NCBI GenBank assembly: GCA_028274465.1 | Contig: CM051456.1 | Span: 43,832,870 to 43,896,869 of the forward strand | DNA length: 64,000 bases | Source: Plantago ovata | Lineage: Eukaryota > Streptophyta > Magnoliopsida > Lamiales > Plantaginaceae | Direction of reading: 5' to 3' | In this document: piece after piece, positions 32,490 to 43,496 of the stretch | How positions within the stretch are numbered: the first letter of the stretch is position 1 | Layout of the letters: every line of letters begins with the position of its first letter | The notes under the pieces: model-generated | Told to the model about the DNA's origin: nothing | The model's database searches: none | Seen by the model: only the letters and a program-made list of their open reading frames with translations | Program-made: the position numbers and the translations under genes

Positions 32490-33362
32490 CAACCTTTTTC
32501 TTATCAGATTGCTTTTCAGCAACCTATTTTCCTTTTGAAGTCTTGTCACTTTGAGTAGCAACAGCGGGCTTCTTGGTCATAGGTACTTGATTGATTATTT
32601 CAGCAACCTTAGATTGACCAATTCGATAGAGTTCTGGTTGAGCACTATCAGTAGCAGGAACAAAGGTTATTGGTGATTTGTCTTTATTCAAGAGTGTCAC
32701 GTCATCACCTTCATAAGTGGCACCTAAACCTTCTTTATGAGATGGATCTCTCAGATAAGAGTTTATTTTAGTTAGAGTGTTACTAGCATTTGCATAAGAT
32801 TTGAAATTGACTTTCATCTTTTTCATCTCTTGTATTTCAGCAAGTAACTTCAGAATTGGAGATTGGTATTCTTCTAACTATGTTGACATTTGAGTGTTCT
32901 TCTCTATAGCTTCAACAATTAGCTTCTTAAGTTGCAATATTTCAGCATCTTTTCTTTCTCACTCAGCACTTAGCACAATATACTTTTAAGTAGTTTGCTT
33001 GGTCAGAAGTTCAGCATTCTGCAGTTTCTATGGCTATTTGCTCAGAGTTTTCTCAAATCTTTCGAATTATTCTTGAATTCTATCAAGATCAATCTCATCT
33101 TCACTTTCTGAATCAGAGTCAGAGGTAGGAGAAATTACCTGATCGGTCATAAGGCAAAACTCATAGTTTGACACATCCGGGTAAGCTTCCATGGCGATTC
33201 CACAAACTTCTTTGCCTATATCAACGTCCAATGTAGCTTCCTCTTCTTCAGTGTCTAAACTTTCTACCTCATTGTCTTCAGAACTTGTCTCAATGCATTG
33301 GGCATCGATATTTGCTTGAAGCTTCTTCTTTTCTTCAGCAATCAAAGCCTTTTTAAACTTCT
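32490..33362 (-). pseudogene. Sire-2 piece 3: gag
   Basis: 32826-32524 reads KMKVNFKSYANASNTLTKI and GLGATYEGDDVTLL. 33384-33067 reads KKFKKALIAEEKKKLQANI, CIETSSEDNEVESL, and an acidic tail ending in DEIDLDRIQE. It is collinear with Sire-1 and Sire-3 gag. It is cut at 33363 by the A2 LTR. Fossil with several breaks. Confidence 0.85.
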
Positions 33363-33768
33363 TGATGAGTCGTTTTTTCACCAATTAAATTTGTTTAAAA
33401 GCCAAAGAACACTTATCACTACACAAATCTGAGTGCAATGGCAAGTTGTCCCCGAGTGTCATTTTCTCGGGACCTAACGTGGCTTTGTTTGAGGTTTTTG
33501 TATGAGATATCAGTCAACGAGTTCAAGTTGGTTTTGAAAACGGTTTTAGACCACAACAAACTAGAATCAAACTTGTTTGTAATCAAAGATGGAAAACGGT
33601 TGGTGGTAGAAATCGAATTAACATGTATGGATTAGGAATACGCTCACAAGTTCAATGCGTAAAACCTTCGACTTAGTCTGCTAAGCAACCGTCTAGGTAA
33701 CTTTCAAGACACACATCATAAAAGATCACTATCAATACTTTAGAGGTGTTTGTCACTAACACAATTTA
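33363..33768 (-). repeat. A2 LTR piece (family A)
   Basis: Begins TGATGAGTCGTTTTTTCACC and follows the reversed A LTR (compare 36373-36780) for 406 bases, until Sire-3 enters at 33769 after CAATTTA. It probably belongs to the same A2 element whose internal region lies at 38035-43496, since both are in minus orientation and Sire-3 lies between them; that link is inferred. Confidence 0.8.
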
Positions 33769-35331
33769 TGTTAGGAAACTTGTAAATTTTGATGAGCAAT
33801 TAACCATGTTAAATTAAGGAAAGTCCAGTAACTAGTACTCTTAAGGTCCATTGAAATTTAGAATTTTAAGGACATTGTAAAAGAGGAACGTTTGCTGAAG
33901 ACTTAGTGTAGGTACTAGTTAGGTGCTTTAGTTTTGCTTATGATGTATCTTGTTTATTAAAACAACCTATTGAAGCATTTGCTGATGATGTACTCTTTTT
34001 ACACAAACGAACTATTGAAGCACTAGAACCGTTCAGAAACTTGAAGAATTCGAAGACTAAAGACTTAAGAAGATTTCTGAAGATGGTATCTACAAAGGCA
34101 CATGTTGCTCAGAAAGTGGAAACTTCAGCAACAACTTGCATAAGTGAAAATCTAAATGACAGAGTAGGTTGTGCTTGCTGAAACTGAGACTGACCGCTTG
34201 CTGAAAAACATATGTGACCTTCTTGCTGAAAGTACTTGCATTTACGCTCCAACGTTCATATTTGAATTTCATTCAAATGAACATTAAATGCAAAAGTAAG
34301 CATGCGGAGAACATGAAGACTAGAAGACAAATAAAGGACGTTGCTGAAAGTACAAAAGCAAGATAGTGACATCTTAAGGAACAAAGTCTTAGAATTTGAA
34401 ATTCAAACGGCTCCCTTGATTCACTATAAATAGAGGTCATCCGGCAAAGAGTAGAAGGGTGTCAACAACGTGATCAAACTCTTACTCGTGCTTAAACACT
34501 CAAATCCTTCTATACACTTTACTGCCATTGATCCGTTCCAAGACTTAAAGCTTGAAAAACCTACTTGTGAAAAAGTAGAACATTCACGGCTAAGAAATTA
34601 GTTAAGTGTTCTTTCTTTCGAAGAAGAACAAGTCTTGACACCAGAAACAAGTTAACTTGTTTACTACAAAGTATTCAAAGTTTTGTTTCTTAGATTACTT
34701 GTTGTAGCTGAATAAGTTATATTCAAGTCATCTCATCCCAAACCTCCCTAACTGATAAACACCCTTTTTCAGGCATCAAATTCAGGGGGAATTTAATCAA
34801 TCATAGTGTTGCTGATTATCAGTCCCAAGTTTGGTGGAGAACAAGGTTTCGTTCTCTAGTTAGGTTGGAAACGAAGCAAGTGTGCTTTGGTTTCTGTAGA
34901 ATCGCTCTAGATAGGTGTTGTAAGGAACCTCAAACTTATCTTAGTGGATTCAGCCCTAGAAAGGACAAAGTGGATTAGTTGAGAGATTACGCCACTCTCA
35001 GATTCCACTATAAAAGTGTTTGTGTGATTTACTTTACCGCATTTAGTTTTCAGCAAGCTTATCTTTCTGTACACTGTCACTCTGCTCACTTGCTGAAACA
35101 ATCACTTACTGAAAAGCACTTATTGTATAAAGACTTCCGCACTCTGTTTTTAAGTATCAGTAAAACTCGTTACTGAAAAGTAACTAGTACTTGCTGAGAA
35201 AGTTAAGTATCAGCAAACTCATTACTGAAAAGTAATAAGCCCTTGCTGTGAAAGTTTTTAAACGACGAAAGTTTGAAAAGACTATTCACCCCCCCCCTCT
35301 AGTCTTTTCTTGTTGTTTAAAGGGACCAACA
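33769..35331 (+). repeat. 5' LTR of Sire-3 (family C, about 1,563 bp)
   Basis: TGTTAGGAAACTTG at the start, AAAGGGACCAACA at the end. TATA-like CTATAAATAG at about 34434-34443. It is followed directly by a primer-binding site, which proves it is the 5' LTR and sets the reading direction for the other family C LTRs in the window. Confidence 0.93.
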
Positions 35332-35333
35332 AT

Positions 35334-35345
35334 TGGTATCAGAGC
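35334..35345 (+). promoter_or_regulatory. Primer-binding site of Sire-3
   Basis: TGGTATCAGAGC, the standard complement of the initiator tRNA-Met 3' end, lies two bases after the LTR. Confidence 0.9.
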
Positions 35346-35443
35346 TGGAGGTTCCTTAACCTTCAGCACTGAACCTAGATCCCCTTAGGTGCTTTCCATA
35401 AATCACTCTCACTTGATCAGTTTGGTAGTCTTTTGCTGACAGG

Positions 35444-36372
35444 ATGTCTTTAGGAGACGCTGCTTTGCTGAAGATGGAAAACTATGAAAAATGGCGAAAC
35501 AACATGATGTTACATCTTGAGGTCATTAGTGATGAAATGGTCACTGTCATTAATGATGGTCCTATCAAGATCACTAAACTTGAGAGAAGCTTTCCTCACA
35601 GAACCATGGTAAGGAAACTATCTTAGGAGAACCGGTTGACGCCGCCGTTCCAAAACGAAGAGAGGAATGGACTTCCAACGAAGCTAAGAGATTCCGTCTT
35701 GATGGCCAAGCAAGAAACATCATCATTCGATCAAGTCCGGATACTATACAATGCAAACTGTGGGGTGCTAAAACTGCTAAGGAAGCTTGGAAAATGGTTC
35801 AAGATCTTTGTGCTGGATCTGGTAAAACCAAGGAAAACAAACTCGAAGTGCTGAAGTTAAAGTTCCAGAACTTTAAACAAGGTACAAATGAGTCACTGGA
35901 AGACTTGGACTTCATATACACAACTCTAGTAAGTGAGATGGCTGCCTTAGGAGTTGGAAATCTTTATTCAGATTCTGAGAAGGTGAAAACCATTATCAGA
36001 AGTCTGAACCAAGAATGGATTCATACTCAGAATTTCTACTATAATCAAGGAATGCCAAACATCACACCTACAGAGTTGTTCTCTCATCTTGCTACTGTCA
36101 ACTACGAGACAAAGCAAAGAGAAAATGTGTTTGCTGAAAAATCGCAAAACATTGCTCTTGCAGCAAAGCCGTCATCTTCTGAAAAGAAGAATGATAAAGA
36201 GCCCGCTGATGAAGAAAACATGAAAAAGGATGAAGAAAACATGAAAAAAACATTGCTTTAGTTGTTAAAAACATGAAGAAATTCATCAGTAAGGAACTTG
36301 AAAGGCGAAAAGCAAAAGAGAAACTGAAAAAGCATCTTGGTAACAACTACCATAAATACAAGAATGAGGCTA
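35444..36372 (+). pseudogene. Sire-3 gag, N-terminal and central part
   Basis: Starts MSLGDAALLKMENYEKWR, the capsid-type start of copia gag (compare the 'NYxxW' of the UBN2/retrotransposon gag family). It continues with KLKFQNFKQGTNESLEDLDF, NLYSDSEKVKTIIRSLNQEW and FSHLATVNYETKQRE, then a Lys/Glu-rich tail. The gag coat protein packages the RNA. It is interrupted at 36373 by a solo A LTR. Fossil. Confidence 0.85.
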
Positions 36373-37774
36373 TGATGATGTCGTTTTTCACCAATTAAAT
36401 TTGTTTAAAAGCCTAAGAACACTTATCACTACACAAACTAGAGTGCGATGGCAAGTTGTCCCCGAGTGTCGTTCTCTCGGGACCTAACGTGGCTTTGCTT
36501 GAGGTTTTTGCAAGTAATTTCAGTCAACGAGTTCAAATGTTTAGAGAATCGTTTCCTTTGAACAATAGCAACGAGAAATCAGATTGTTGTAATCAAGTTT
36601 GGAAAACGGTTGGTGGTAGAAATCAAATACACATGCATGGGTTACGAATATGCTCACAAGTTCAGTGCGTAAAACCTTCGATCAAGTCTGCTAAGCAACT
36701 CGTCTAGGTAACTTTAAGACACACATCATAAAAGACCACTATCAATACTTTAGAGGTGCTTGTCACCACCACCATTTATCTAGCATGCTGCAAATCTCTA
36801 ACATACAATCCTATAGCTTTCATTGACCAAGAGTTTGTCACTATACTCAATTCGAATATATTTTATAGGCAACTAAGAATCATATGAAGGAATTTTCAGC
36901 AAGATTGAATCACAATCTCATGTAAGCATAAACATAACCCATAGCATGCATATTCTACATTCTACCACCAACACAAAAGATTTAGCTACTCATATTCATC
37001 AACATAGACATCAATTAATATGAATAATAATCAGAATACATCATATCAAACTACAAGACAGGAGAGTGATACAAGTTACCACCAAAGCTGTCACTAATCG
37101 GTGGAAATCAAAGAAAACCTCTCCGTAGATGATTACAAAGGATGAATCCCAATCAAAACCTTGAATCTCAAGCTAAAATACCATTTAATCTGAGTTTTCT
37201 CTGAGTTTTGGGGCTTAGGAGCTCTCCAAAACGAAGTTACAGTTCAAAAGATATTCAAAAAATGATCAAAGATCAGATCTAAGAAGGAAAATCCAAAACC
37301 ATAACCGCTGCCAAGCGGACCGCTTGGAGAAGCCAAGCGGAGCGCTTGGCAAGCGAAGCGCTTTGGCACTCCAAGCGCTTCGCTTGGCTTCTGTGCCAAA
37401 GCTCCTGGAAATTGAAGCGGAGCGCTTCACTATTCCAGGCGCTTAGCTTGGCTCCTGGGCAGATTTTTGTCTTCAAACTCAATCGTTTTGCCCTCGCATG
37501 GCCCTCGGGTGCCTTGGACTCATCCTTCTCGATGCTTATTGATGCTCAAACACTTACGAACAAGCCACGGAGATTGGGGAACTTCAACGGGGCCATCTTT
37601 TCATCAAAAAGGCTCGTTTTTAGCTCCAAAAACGCCGTTTCGTACTTAAGTGCCTGAAAATGCAGAAAACACAAAACGTGACACTATTCTACAAAACTAA
37701 CCAAAAAACAAGGCTAGAAGATAGCAAAAGAAGGTAAAAAAGACAAGATGAACGCGTCAAAAATACGTTCATCA
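36373..37774 (-). repeat. Solo LTR of family A in Sire-3 gag
   Basis: TGATGATGTCGTTTTTCACC at one end, AAATACGTTCATCA at the other; full length (1,402 bp). Flanked by the 5-bp duplication ggcta (36368-36372 and 37775-37779). The near-palindrome array is at about 37300-37455. It results from LTR-LTR recombination of a former complete element. Confidence 0.93.
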
Positions 37775-37779
37775 GGCTA

Positions 37780-38034
37780 GCTCGCTGAACAAGCAGGCTC
37801 AGCAAGCAAATTCCTCTGAAGAACCAGCAGTTGATCTCTGAAGAACCAGCAAATGATCTCTGCTTTTACTGCAAAAAGCCTGGACACTTCAAAGCAAATT
37901 GTTCTTTGCTGAAAGGTAAATCTGCTGAAAAGAAGAAGAAGTTCAAAAGGACTTTTATTCCTGAAGAAAACAAGAACCTTCAAGCAAAAATCGATGCGTT
38001 GTGCATTGATACCAGCTCCGAAGACAGTGAGAAC
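37780..38034 (+). pseudogene. Sire-3 gag zinc-knuckle part
   Basis: Contains CFYCKKPGHFKANC, a CX2CX4HX4C zinc knuckle used by gag to bind RNA, then a Lys-rich segment and NLQAKIDALCIDTSSED, which matches the Sire-2 gag (33067-33384). Ends where A2 internal sequence begins. Confidence 0.85.
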
Positions 38035-38054
38035 ATAGTACTGAAAATCCAATG

Positions 38055-38095
38055 ACCCCTCCCCAAACCTAAACTTTTGCTCGTCCTCGAGCAAA
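38055..38095 (-). repeat. A2 hairpin-purine cassette
   Basis: On the minus strand: stem TTTGCTCG/CGAGCAAA with loop AGGA (38095-38076), then GTTTAGGTTTGGGGAGGGG. It matches A1 19713-19755. Confidence 0.8.
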
Positions 38096-38261
38096 GAAAA
38101 GTTGATTCGAAAGGAAAAATTGGATTGAAAGTACACTTCCCTGAGATAAAGGTTCGTGTCCAACTCCTATAAATGAGTAGTACCTGAAAGGACTCAAGAA
38201 ACAAGTGAAAACGGGTGCGCAAAGGTGATTAGAATGGAAAAACGGGGAAATTTTGGGAACA

Positions 38262-38420
38262 GAGTCCAAGTGGACCGCTTGGCAGGAGCCAAGCGGACCG
38301 CTTCAAGCGGTCCGCTTGGGACCTTCCAGGCGGTCCGCTTGGTTGCTGGCAGAATTCCAGAGAGTTCTGCCATCAGCCAGGCGGACCACTTGGTGGTTCC
38401 AAGCGGACCACTTGTCCTGT
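38262..38420 (-). repeat. A2 downstream near-palindrome array
   Basis: Six or seven CCAAGCGGTCCGCTTGG-type units in about 160 bases, lying after ORF2 in the direction of transcription. Variants with CCACTTGG occur. Confidence 0.8.
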
Positions 38421-38710
38421 TTTACCAAAATTTCGACGTTTTACTATCTTAAGTCACCTAAGCCACCAAAACAAGGACTAAACTAAACTAACACGACAAA
38501 AAGGCACACAGGCCACAACTACTAAAACAAAGAAAAAGTACAAGAGTCATAAGTTACATTATCATACAACCAAATCGAAGAAGTCATAATCATACGAATC
38601 ATACAACCATATCGAAAGGTGAAGAGTTCCAACCAACAATAGTAAGCAAGCCAAAATAACGATATTATAGGAATACTACCGATAAGTGTAGCCTCTGTCG
38701 GCTGAGTGCT

Positions 38711-39115
38711 CTAGAAGAAGGGGTCGTAGGGAGTGTTCGGGAGATTGCTTCCACTACCACCGGTCTGATCATAGAATGGGTACCCCGGGACTTGGCGATC
38801 TAGAGCACTGTACCTTTCCATCATCTCCTCCTGGTGAGCTGTCCCTTGCCTAGTGTCCTCTTCCTGAGCTTCCTCCCAACGCTCGTCAATACGTCCCTGG
38901 AAATCATCCCATCGTGGTCCCTCTTGCACTTGGTAATCTTCCCACCTCTTGTTATTGCGCTCCTCAAAACCTCTGAATTGTTCGCTGATCTGATCCGACT
39001 GAGCCTGCAACATGGTGGTTTGGAATTTCCCAAACTGAGTGGTCAAATGTTGATTGAGCTCCGAAAAGTCGAAGGTTCCTTGACTAGCTGAAGGTGGAGC
39101 TGGAGGGGGTGACAC
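38711..39115 (-). pseudogene. A2 ORF2 C-terminal part
   Basis: Proline-rich start (MSPPPAPPSASQGTFDFSEL), then a Glu/Arg/Trp-rich helical region (FRGFEERNNKRWEDYQVQEG and related repeats such as RWDDFQGRIDERWEE), and a Gly/Tyr-rich end. The WEDYQ/WDDFQ/RWEEAQ spacing suggests internal repeats or a coiled coil. It follows the 309-codon stretch almost without a gap on the same strand. Function unknown. Confidence 0.6.
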
Positions 39116-39130
39116 ATGGCGTGGAATCCT

Positions 39131-40060
39131 CTAATGTGCTGGTGCTCCTTGTTGATTGCACCAAGTAGTGAACATCTCATTGTAGGTGTCAATGTTGATG
39201 GGCTTCTTCGGCTTCTTATCTGGTTTCATGTCAGGAACCCCGGCCTTCTGGCACATGGCAGTGATCAGGTTGCCAAAAGCAAGTTTCCTATTTGTTGAGC
39301 GGTGACGTTGAAACTCCTCAAAGATAATGACGCCGGGAGTGATAGGCAAACCCATCAAGAGAGCATAAACCAACATGCCATAGTTGGACTGAGCCTCAAT
39401 ATCATGAGTGCTAGGGATCAGATTGGCGATGACAAACTTCAGCATCATTCTCGCCGTGAAGGTGAAATAGTTGTGGTTCAAGAGACGGGGTGCATCCTCG
39501 GGCAGCTCATCAACAGCGATGCCTTCATGTATCACAATTGTGTAGTGATCAATGTCACGGTCATAGACATAGTGCTTCGTGGGGTTGTACTTGGTCAGTT
39601 TTTTAGGTAGAGCATTGTCATCACGCTCCAAGGGCTCGTCCAGCTGCATCAAAAAGCTGGTGATGCTCAAGGGAGTAAACTCAACTCCTACGCCTCGGAC
39701 CGGATCTTCACCCGTTTCTTCAATGTAATCTGTGAACCCAATGTAGAACTCCTCCACAAGGGCTTGATCCCACTTTGGCATGACATCCCCATAGTATCTC
39801 CACCCCCGCTCGGTGATCAACTTCGTGAGCTCTCTCACGCCATCCAATTCACTCTTCCCAGTAGTAAAGCGAATACTCCTTTCATCAATGAAAGTGTGAG
39901 GCCTGGAGTGGAAGTGCTTGGCGAAGGCCTTCAACTTGTCCGACCCCTCATAGCCACTAGATGTCGCCGGTTGTTTGCCCTTCGAGGTTTCTTCTCCCTG
40001 TGCTCTCTTGTTCCTTCTTGTGGACATGGTACCTAGAAAAATCTCATTAGACCACTTCAA
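39131..40060 (-). CDS. A2 ORF2: putative plant transposon protein domain (PF20167-like)
   Basis: An open stretch of 309 codons starting MSTRRNKRAQGEETSKGKQ (basic, hydrophilic head). It then has LITERGWRYYGDVMPKWD, VEEFYIGF, VRGVGVEFTPLSITSFL, MMLKFVIANLIPSTHD, YGMLVYALLMGLPITPGVII and LITAMCQKAGVPD. This is the pattern of the 'putative plant transposon protein' domain found in ORFs accompanying plant Ty3/gypsy elements (PF20167 from memory). Its biochemical role is not known. An acceptor-like TTTTTCTAG precedes GTACCATG, so it may be expressed from a spliced RNA. It is the best-preserved reading frame of A2. Confidence 0.7.
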   Translation of the reverse strand: MKWSNEIFLGTMSTRRNKRAQGEETSKGKQPATSSGYEGSDKLKAFAKHFHSRPHTFIDERSIRFTTGKSELDGVRELTKLITERGWRYYGDVMPKWDQALVEEFYIGFTDYIEETGEDPVRGVGVEFTPLSITSFLMQLDEPLERDDNALPKKLTKYNPTKHYVYDRDIDHYTIVIHEGIAVDELPEDAPRLLNHNYFTFTARMMLKFVIANLIPSTHDIEAQSNYGMLVYALLMGLPITPGVIIFEEFQRHRSTNRKLAFGNLITAMCQKAGVPDMKPDKKPKKPINIDTYNEMFTTWCNQQGAPAH

Positions 40061-40340
40061 GAGATGTAAGCGACTAGACTCTTATACTACGACTAGACTA
40101 ACTACCTCAACACTAGACAAGTAAACGTTCTTCATTTTGCAACAAGTCAACAACGAGACTCAACTTCACTCAAGTGTTCTTTTGGTGAGTTTGAGGGCTT
40201 GCTAAAGTTCATTCGAAACAAATCGAGAAGCTTTAATACTTCGTTTCAATAAGTTCATTCGAAACTAGACCAAGCAAACAAACTCTCTCCAATCGAACCA
40301 CCAAACAATCCTACACTTTCTCATGCATTCATAACATAAC
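40061..40340. other. Intron-like A2 sequence before ORF2 (left part)
   Basis: AT-rich, stop-dense DNA between the ORF2 start and the solo sirevirus LTR. Its continuation is at 41863-42085. No gene. Confidence 0.5.
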
Positions 40341-41857
40341 TGTTGGTCCCTTTAAACAACAAGAAAAGACTAGGGGGGGGGGGGTGAATAGTCTTTTCAA
40401 ACTTTTCGTCGTTTAAAACTTTCTCAGCAAGTGCTTATTACTTTTCAGTAATGAGTTTGTTGGTACTTAACTTTCTCAGCAAATACTTATTACTTTTCAC
40501 TAATGAGTTTGCTGATACTTAAAAACAGAGTGCGGAAGTCTTTTACAATAAGTGCTTTTCAGAGAGTGCTAGTTTCAGCAAGTGAGCAGAGTGTCAGTGT
40601 ACAAGAAATATAGCTTGCTGAAAACTAAGTGCGGTAAAGTAAATCACACAAACACTTTTATAGTGGTATCTGAGAGTGGCGTAATCTCTCAACTAATCCA
40701 CTTTGTCCTTTCTAGGACTGAATCCACTATGATAAGATGTGAGGTTCCTTACAAATCCTATCACTAATGATTCTGCAGAAAGCAAAGCACACTTGCATCG
40801 TTTCCAACCTAACTAGAGAACTATAACCTTGTTCTCCATCAAACTTGGGACTTATAATCAGCAACACTATGCTTGATTAATTCCCCCTGAATTTCACGCC
40901 TGAAAAGGGTGTTTATCAGTTAGAGAGGTTTGGGATGAGATCACTTGAGTATAACTTTTCAGCTATAACAAGTTATCTAAAGAAACACAACTTGTAATAC
41001 TTTTCAGTAAGCAAGTTTGATTGTTTATGGTGTCAAGACTTGTTCTTGTTCGAAAGAAAGAACATTTAACTAATTTCTTAGCCATGAATGTTCTACTTTT
41101 CACAAGTAGCTTTTCATTTCAAGCTTAAGTCTTGGAACGTATCAATAGGCATTAAAGAGTATAGATGGATTTGAGTGTTTAAAGCACAAGTGAGAGTTTG
41201 ATCACGTTGTTGACACACCTCTACTCTTTGCCTGATGACCTCTATTTATAGTGTCTCAAGGGAGCCGTTTGAATTTCAAATTCTAAGGCTTTTTACCTTA
41301 AGATGTCACTATCTTGCTTTTGTACTTTCAGCAGCGTCCTTCATTTGTCTTCTTGTCTTCATGTTCTTCGTGTGCCTACTTTGCATTTAATGTTCATTTG
41401 AATCAAATTCAAATGTGAACGTTGGAGCCAAAATGCAAGTACTCTTCAGCAAGGAGGTCACATATGTTGTCAGCAAGTGGTCAGTCTCAGTTTCAGCAAG
41501 CACAACCTACTCTGTCATATAGATTTTCACTTATGCAAGCTATTGCTGAAAATGTCACTTTCTGAGCAACATGTGCCTTTGTAGATACCTTTCTCAGAAT
41601 TCTTCTAAGTTTTCAATCTTCGAATTTTCAAGTTTCTGAGCGGTTGTAGGTCTTCAATAGTTTGTTTGTAAAAACAAAGTACATCATCAACAAACGAAAG
41701 AACCTATCTAGTACCTACACTAAGTGTTTCAGCAGACGCTCCTCTTTTACAATGTCCTTAAAATTCTAAATTCCTATGGACCTTAAGAATACTAGTTACT
41801 GGACTTTCCTTAATTTAGCATGGTTAATTGCTCATCAAAATTACAAGTTTCCTAACA
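40341..41857 (-). repeat. Solo sirevirus LTR (family C) in A2
   Basis: Full-length LTR (1,517 bp), TGTTGGTCCC...CCTAACA on the plus strand, flanked by ataac (40336-40340 and 41858-41862). No internal sequence or primer site is present, so it is a true solo LTR. Confidence 0.95.
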
Positions 41858-42259
41858 ATAACCATCATCATAACATCACTCGAGTACGAACCCAACAATC
41901 ATCAAACAATCATATAGGCAAAAATTCGAGTACGAGAATTCTCTAAAAATCGAGATGAGCAAAATTCAAAATTAGACATCACATCTAGTAAGAAACATGC
42001 TCAACAATCAATATCAAACTCATAATCACCAATGCATAACACAATTGAAGCTAAATTAAGCATAATCCCAAATTCAAGAAAGTTAGGGTTCTTGAGGAGT
42101 ACCTTGATTCCTTGAGAATGATGCTACAATCGTGCAATATGATCGGTTTAGATGATGGAGGAGGTTATGGGCTCCTTAGAATGCACAAGATTGCAAGAAT
42201 TCGTGGAGAATTGAGTGAGATTGAGATTTTTTGGGTGAAAATCACGCAACGGGAGAAGA
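41858..42259 (-). other. A2 leader before ORF2: exon-like block and intron start
   Basis: On the minus strand, from about 42230 to 42103 there is a short block without ORF that ends GAATCAAG followed by GTACTCCTCAAGAACCCTAA. That looks like a splice donor and is matched in E2 (about 61822, GTATCTTCTTATGAACCCTAA). The rest (41863-42100) is AT-rich and intron-like. Interpretation is inferred. Confidence 0.45.
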
Positions 42260-42605
42260 ATGGAGGAGGGGCTTTGATTTCCAAGTGATCCGCTTGGTTT
42301 CCTATAAAGGCAGTCAAGCGGACCGCTTACGGCCAGCCAAGAGGAGTGCTTGGCCAAGCGAGCCGCTTGGCCGTTTCCAAGCGGTCCGCTTGGTTACTGG
42401 CCAAACTCTCTGGAAATTCCAGAGAGTTAGTCACTTTCCAAGCGGTCCACTTGGAAATTACCAAGCGGTCCACTTAGCCAAGCGAGCCGCTTGGCCTTTT
42501 CCAAGCGGTCCGCTTGGTCACTGGCCGAACTCTCTGGAATTCCAGAGAGTTTGGTCTGTTCCCAGGCACCTCACTTGGAGAAACCAAGCGGTCCACTTGG
42601 GACTT
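42260..42605 (-). repeat. A2 upstream near-palindrome array
   Basis: About ten units of CCAAGCGGTCCGCTTGG and variants (GAGCCGCTTGG, GGTCCACTTGG), spaced by short fillers such as GGCCAAACTCTCTGGAA. It lies between gag-protease and ORF2. The 229-codon open frame running through it on the plus strand is a by-product of the repeat. Confidence 0.85.
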
Positions 42606-42719
42606 GAATGCTCCAACTCCATTTTTTTCCGACTTTTGCTAAATTTTCAACTCAAAAACCTTGTCCAGTCACAAAATAAATTTAAACGTGCTTCTAATCT
42701 ATATGTAAGTACCTACAAC

Positions 42720-42737
42720 CTCAGGTTGCCTCCTGAG
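42720..42737 (-). other. Hairpin after A2 gag-protease (loop AGGCAA)
   Basis: On the minus strand CTCAGG-AGGCAA-CCTGAG: a perfect 6-bp stem and 6-base loop. E2 has TCCGGG-AGGCAA-CCCGGA at the corresponding place (62363-62346): same loop, different but still perfectly paired stem. It looks like a conserved RNA structure. Confidence 0.7.
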
Positions 42738-42857
42738 ATTCGCCTTTGTTTAGAAGTCGTTGGCTCGACTCTTCACAACTCATGCGGGATCAATTTCGCA
42801 TTGGGTACTAGACTTCCCCATCCAAATGCTCTTCAAAGCATCAAGTCCCTGCACATC

Positions 42858-43496
42858 TCAACGAACATAAAGTGGACCAAAAAATCCTACAAGTTCGTTA
42901 GTATCAACATAAGCACATGAATTAACTATGGCTCCCAACGTGTGTTGCTTGCCATTAACCTCAAAACTACATGTATGGCGATACATGTCTATGACCATAT
43001 GCACTTTGTTGATGAAGGCTCTACCCAAAAGAACCACATCCTTGAGCTTTGCAGAAGATGTAGGCATGACGATGAAATTCGTCTTCACCTCTACACCGGC
43101 AACTCGAACCACTAGATTCTCAATCACACCCAATGGCTTCTTCATGGACCCATCCACCAATTGTACCATACAATTCATGGGTCTCAAGCCAGACAAACCT
43201 GACTCTTCATACACGTTCAAAGGTATGACATTCACACCCGCTCCCGTGTCAAGAGTTGCCACTATTCCATCCTTCTTTCCCATGCCGATTTCTACATCAA
43301 AGCTCTCTTGGATAGGCACTTCCACCATCTCATCCTCAGACGATGATGTTTTTTCACTTCCTCAACTATCGCATCAGATTGTGCGACTATCTCCTCATCC
43401 ATATCCACCTTAGGAATCTCAAGTTCCTCACTCACCTTGCAAGTTTCATTTATCTTGCAACTTGGCACCTCAACTCGTGCATTATCTGTAACGGTA
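42858..43496 (-). pseudogene. A2 gag-protease, C-terminal (aspartic protease) part
   Basis: An open stretch from about 43328 contains TLDTGAGVNVIPLNVYEESG (active-site DTG), MVQLVDGSMKKPLGVIENL, and the flap/second half DVVLLGRAFINKVHMVIDMYR. It is a retroviral-type aspartic protease that cleaves gag. It is close to the protease of E2 (DTGS). The gag part to the right is cut off by element D at 43497. Confidence 0.85.

Larger units (their letters stand above)
33769..38034 (+). mobile_element. Sire-3: plus-strand sirevirus, 5' part only
   Basis: A 5' LTR (33769-35331), primer site (35334-35345) and most of gag (35444-36372 and 37780-38034) are present. Gag is interrupted by a solo A LTR with its own duplication. 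Everything after gag is absent; at about 38034 the sequence passes directly to A2 internal DNA. Orientation is opposite to Sire-1 and Sire-2. Broken. Confidence 0.85.
38035..43496 (-). mobile_element. A2: internal region of an Athila/Tat-like element (family A)
   Basis: In minus-strand order: gag-protease end (43496-42858), hairpin (42737-42720), array (42605-42260), leader (to about 42080), intron-like DNA holding a solo sirevirus LTR, ORF2 (40060-38711), second array (38420-38262), and a hairpin-purine cassette (38095-38055) identical in layout to A1 cassette 1. No reverse transcriptase or integrase is seen. It is cut on the right by element D at 43497 and on the left by the junction with Sire-3. 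Broken. Confidence 0.8.

Noticed and set aside
31780-33180. Tandem duplication within sirevirus gag
   Set aside because: The gttag target duplications and LTR ends at 13114 and 32484 show the second block belongs to another element (Sire-2).
42231-42920. 229-codon open frame on the plus strand
   Set aside because: It is produced by translating the CCAAGCGG array and the reverse of the protease end.
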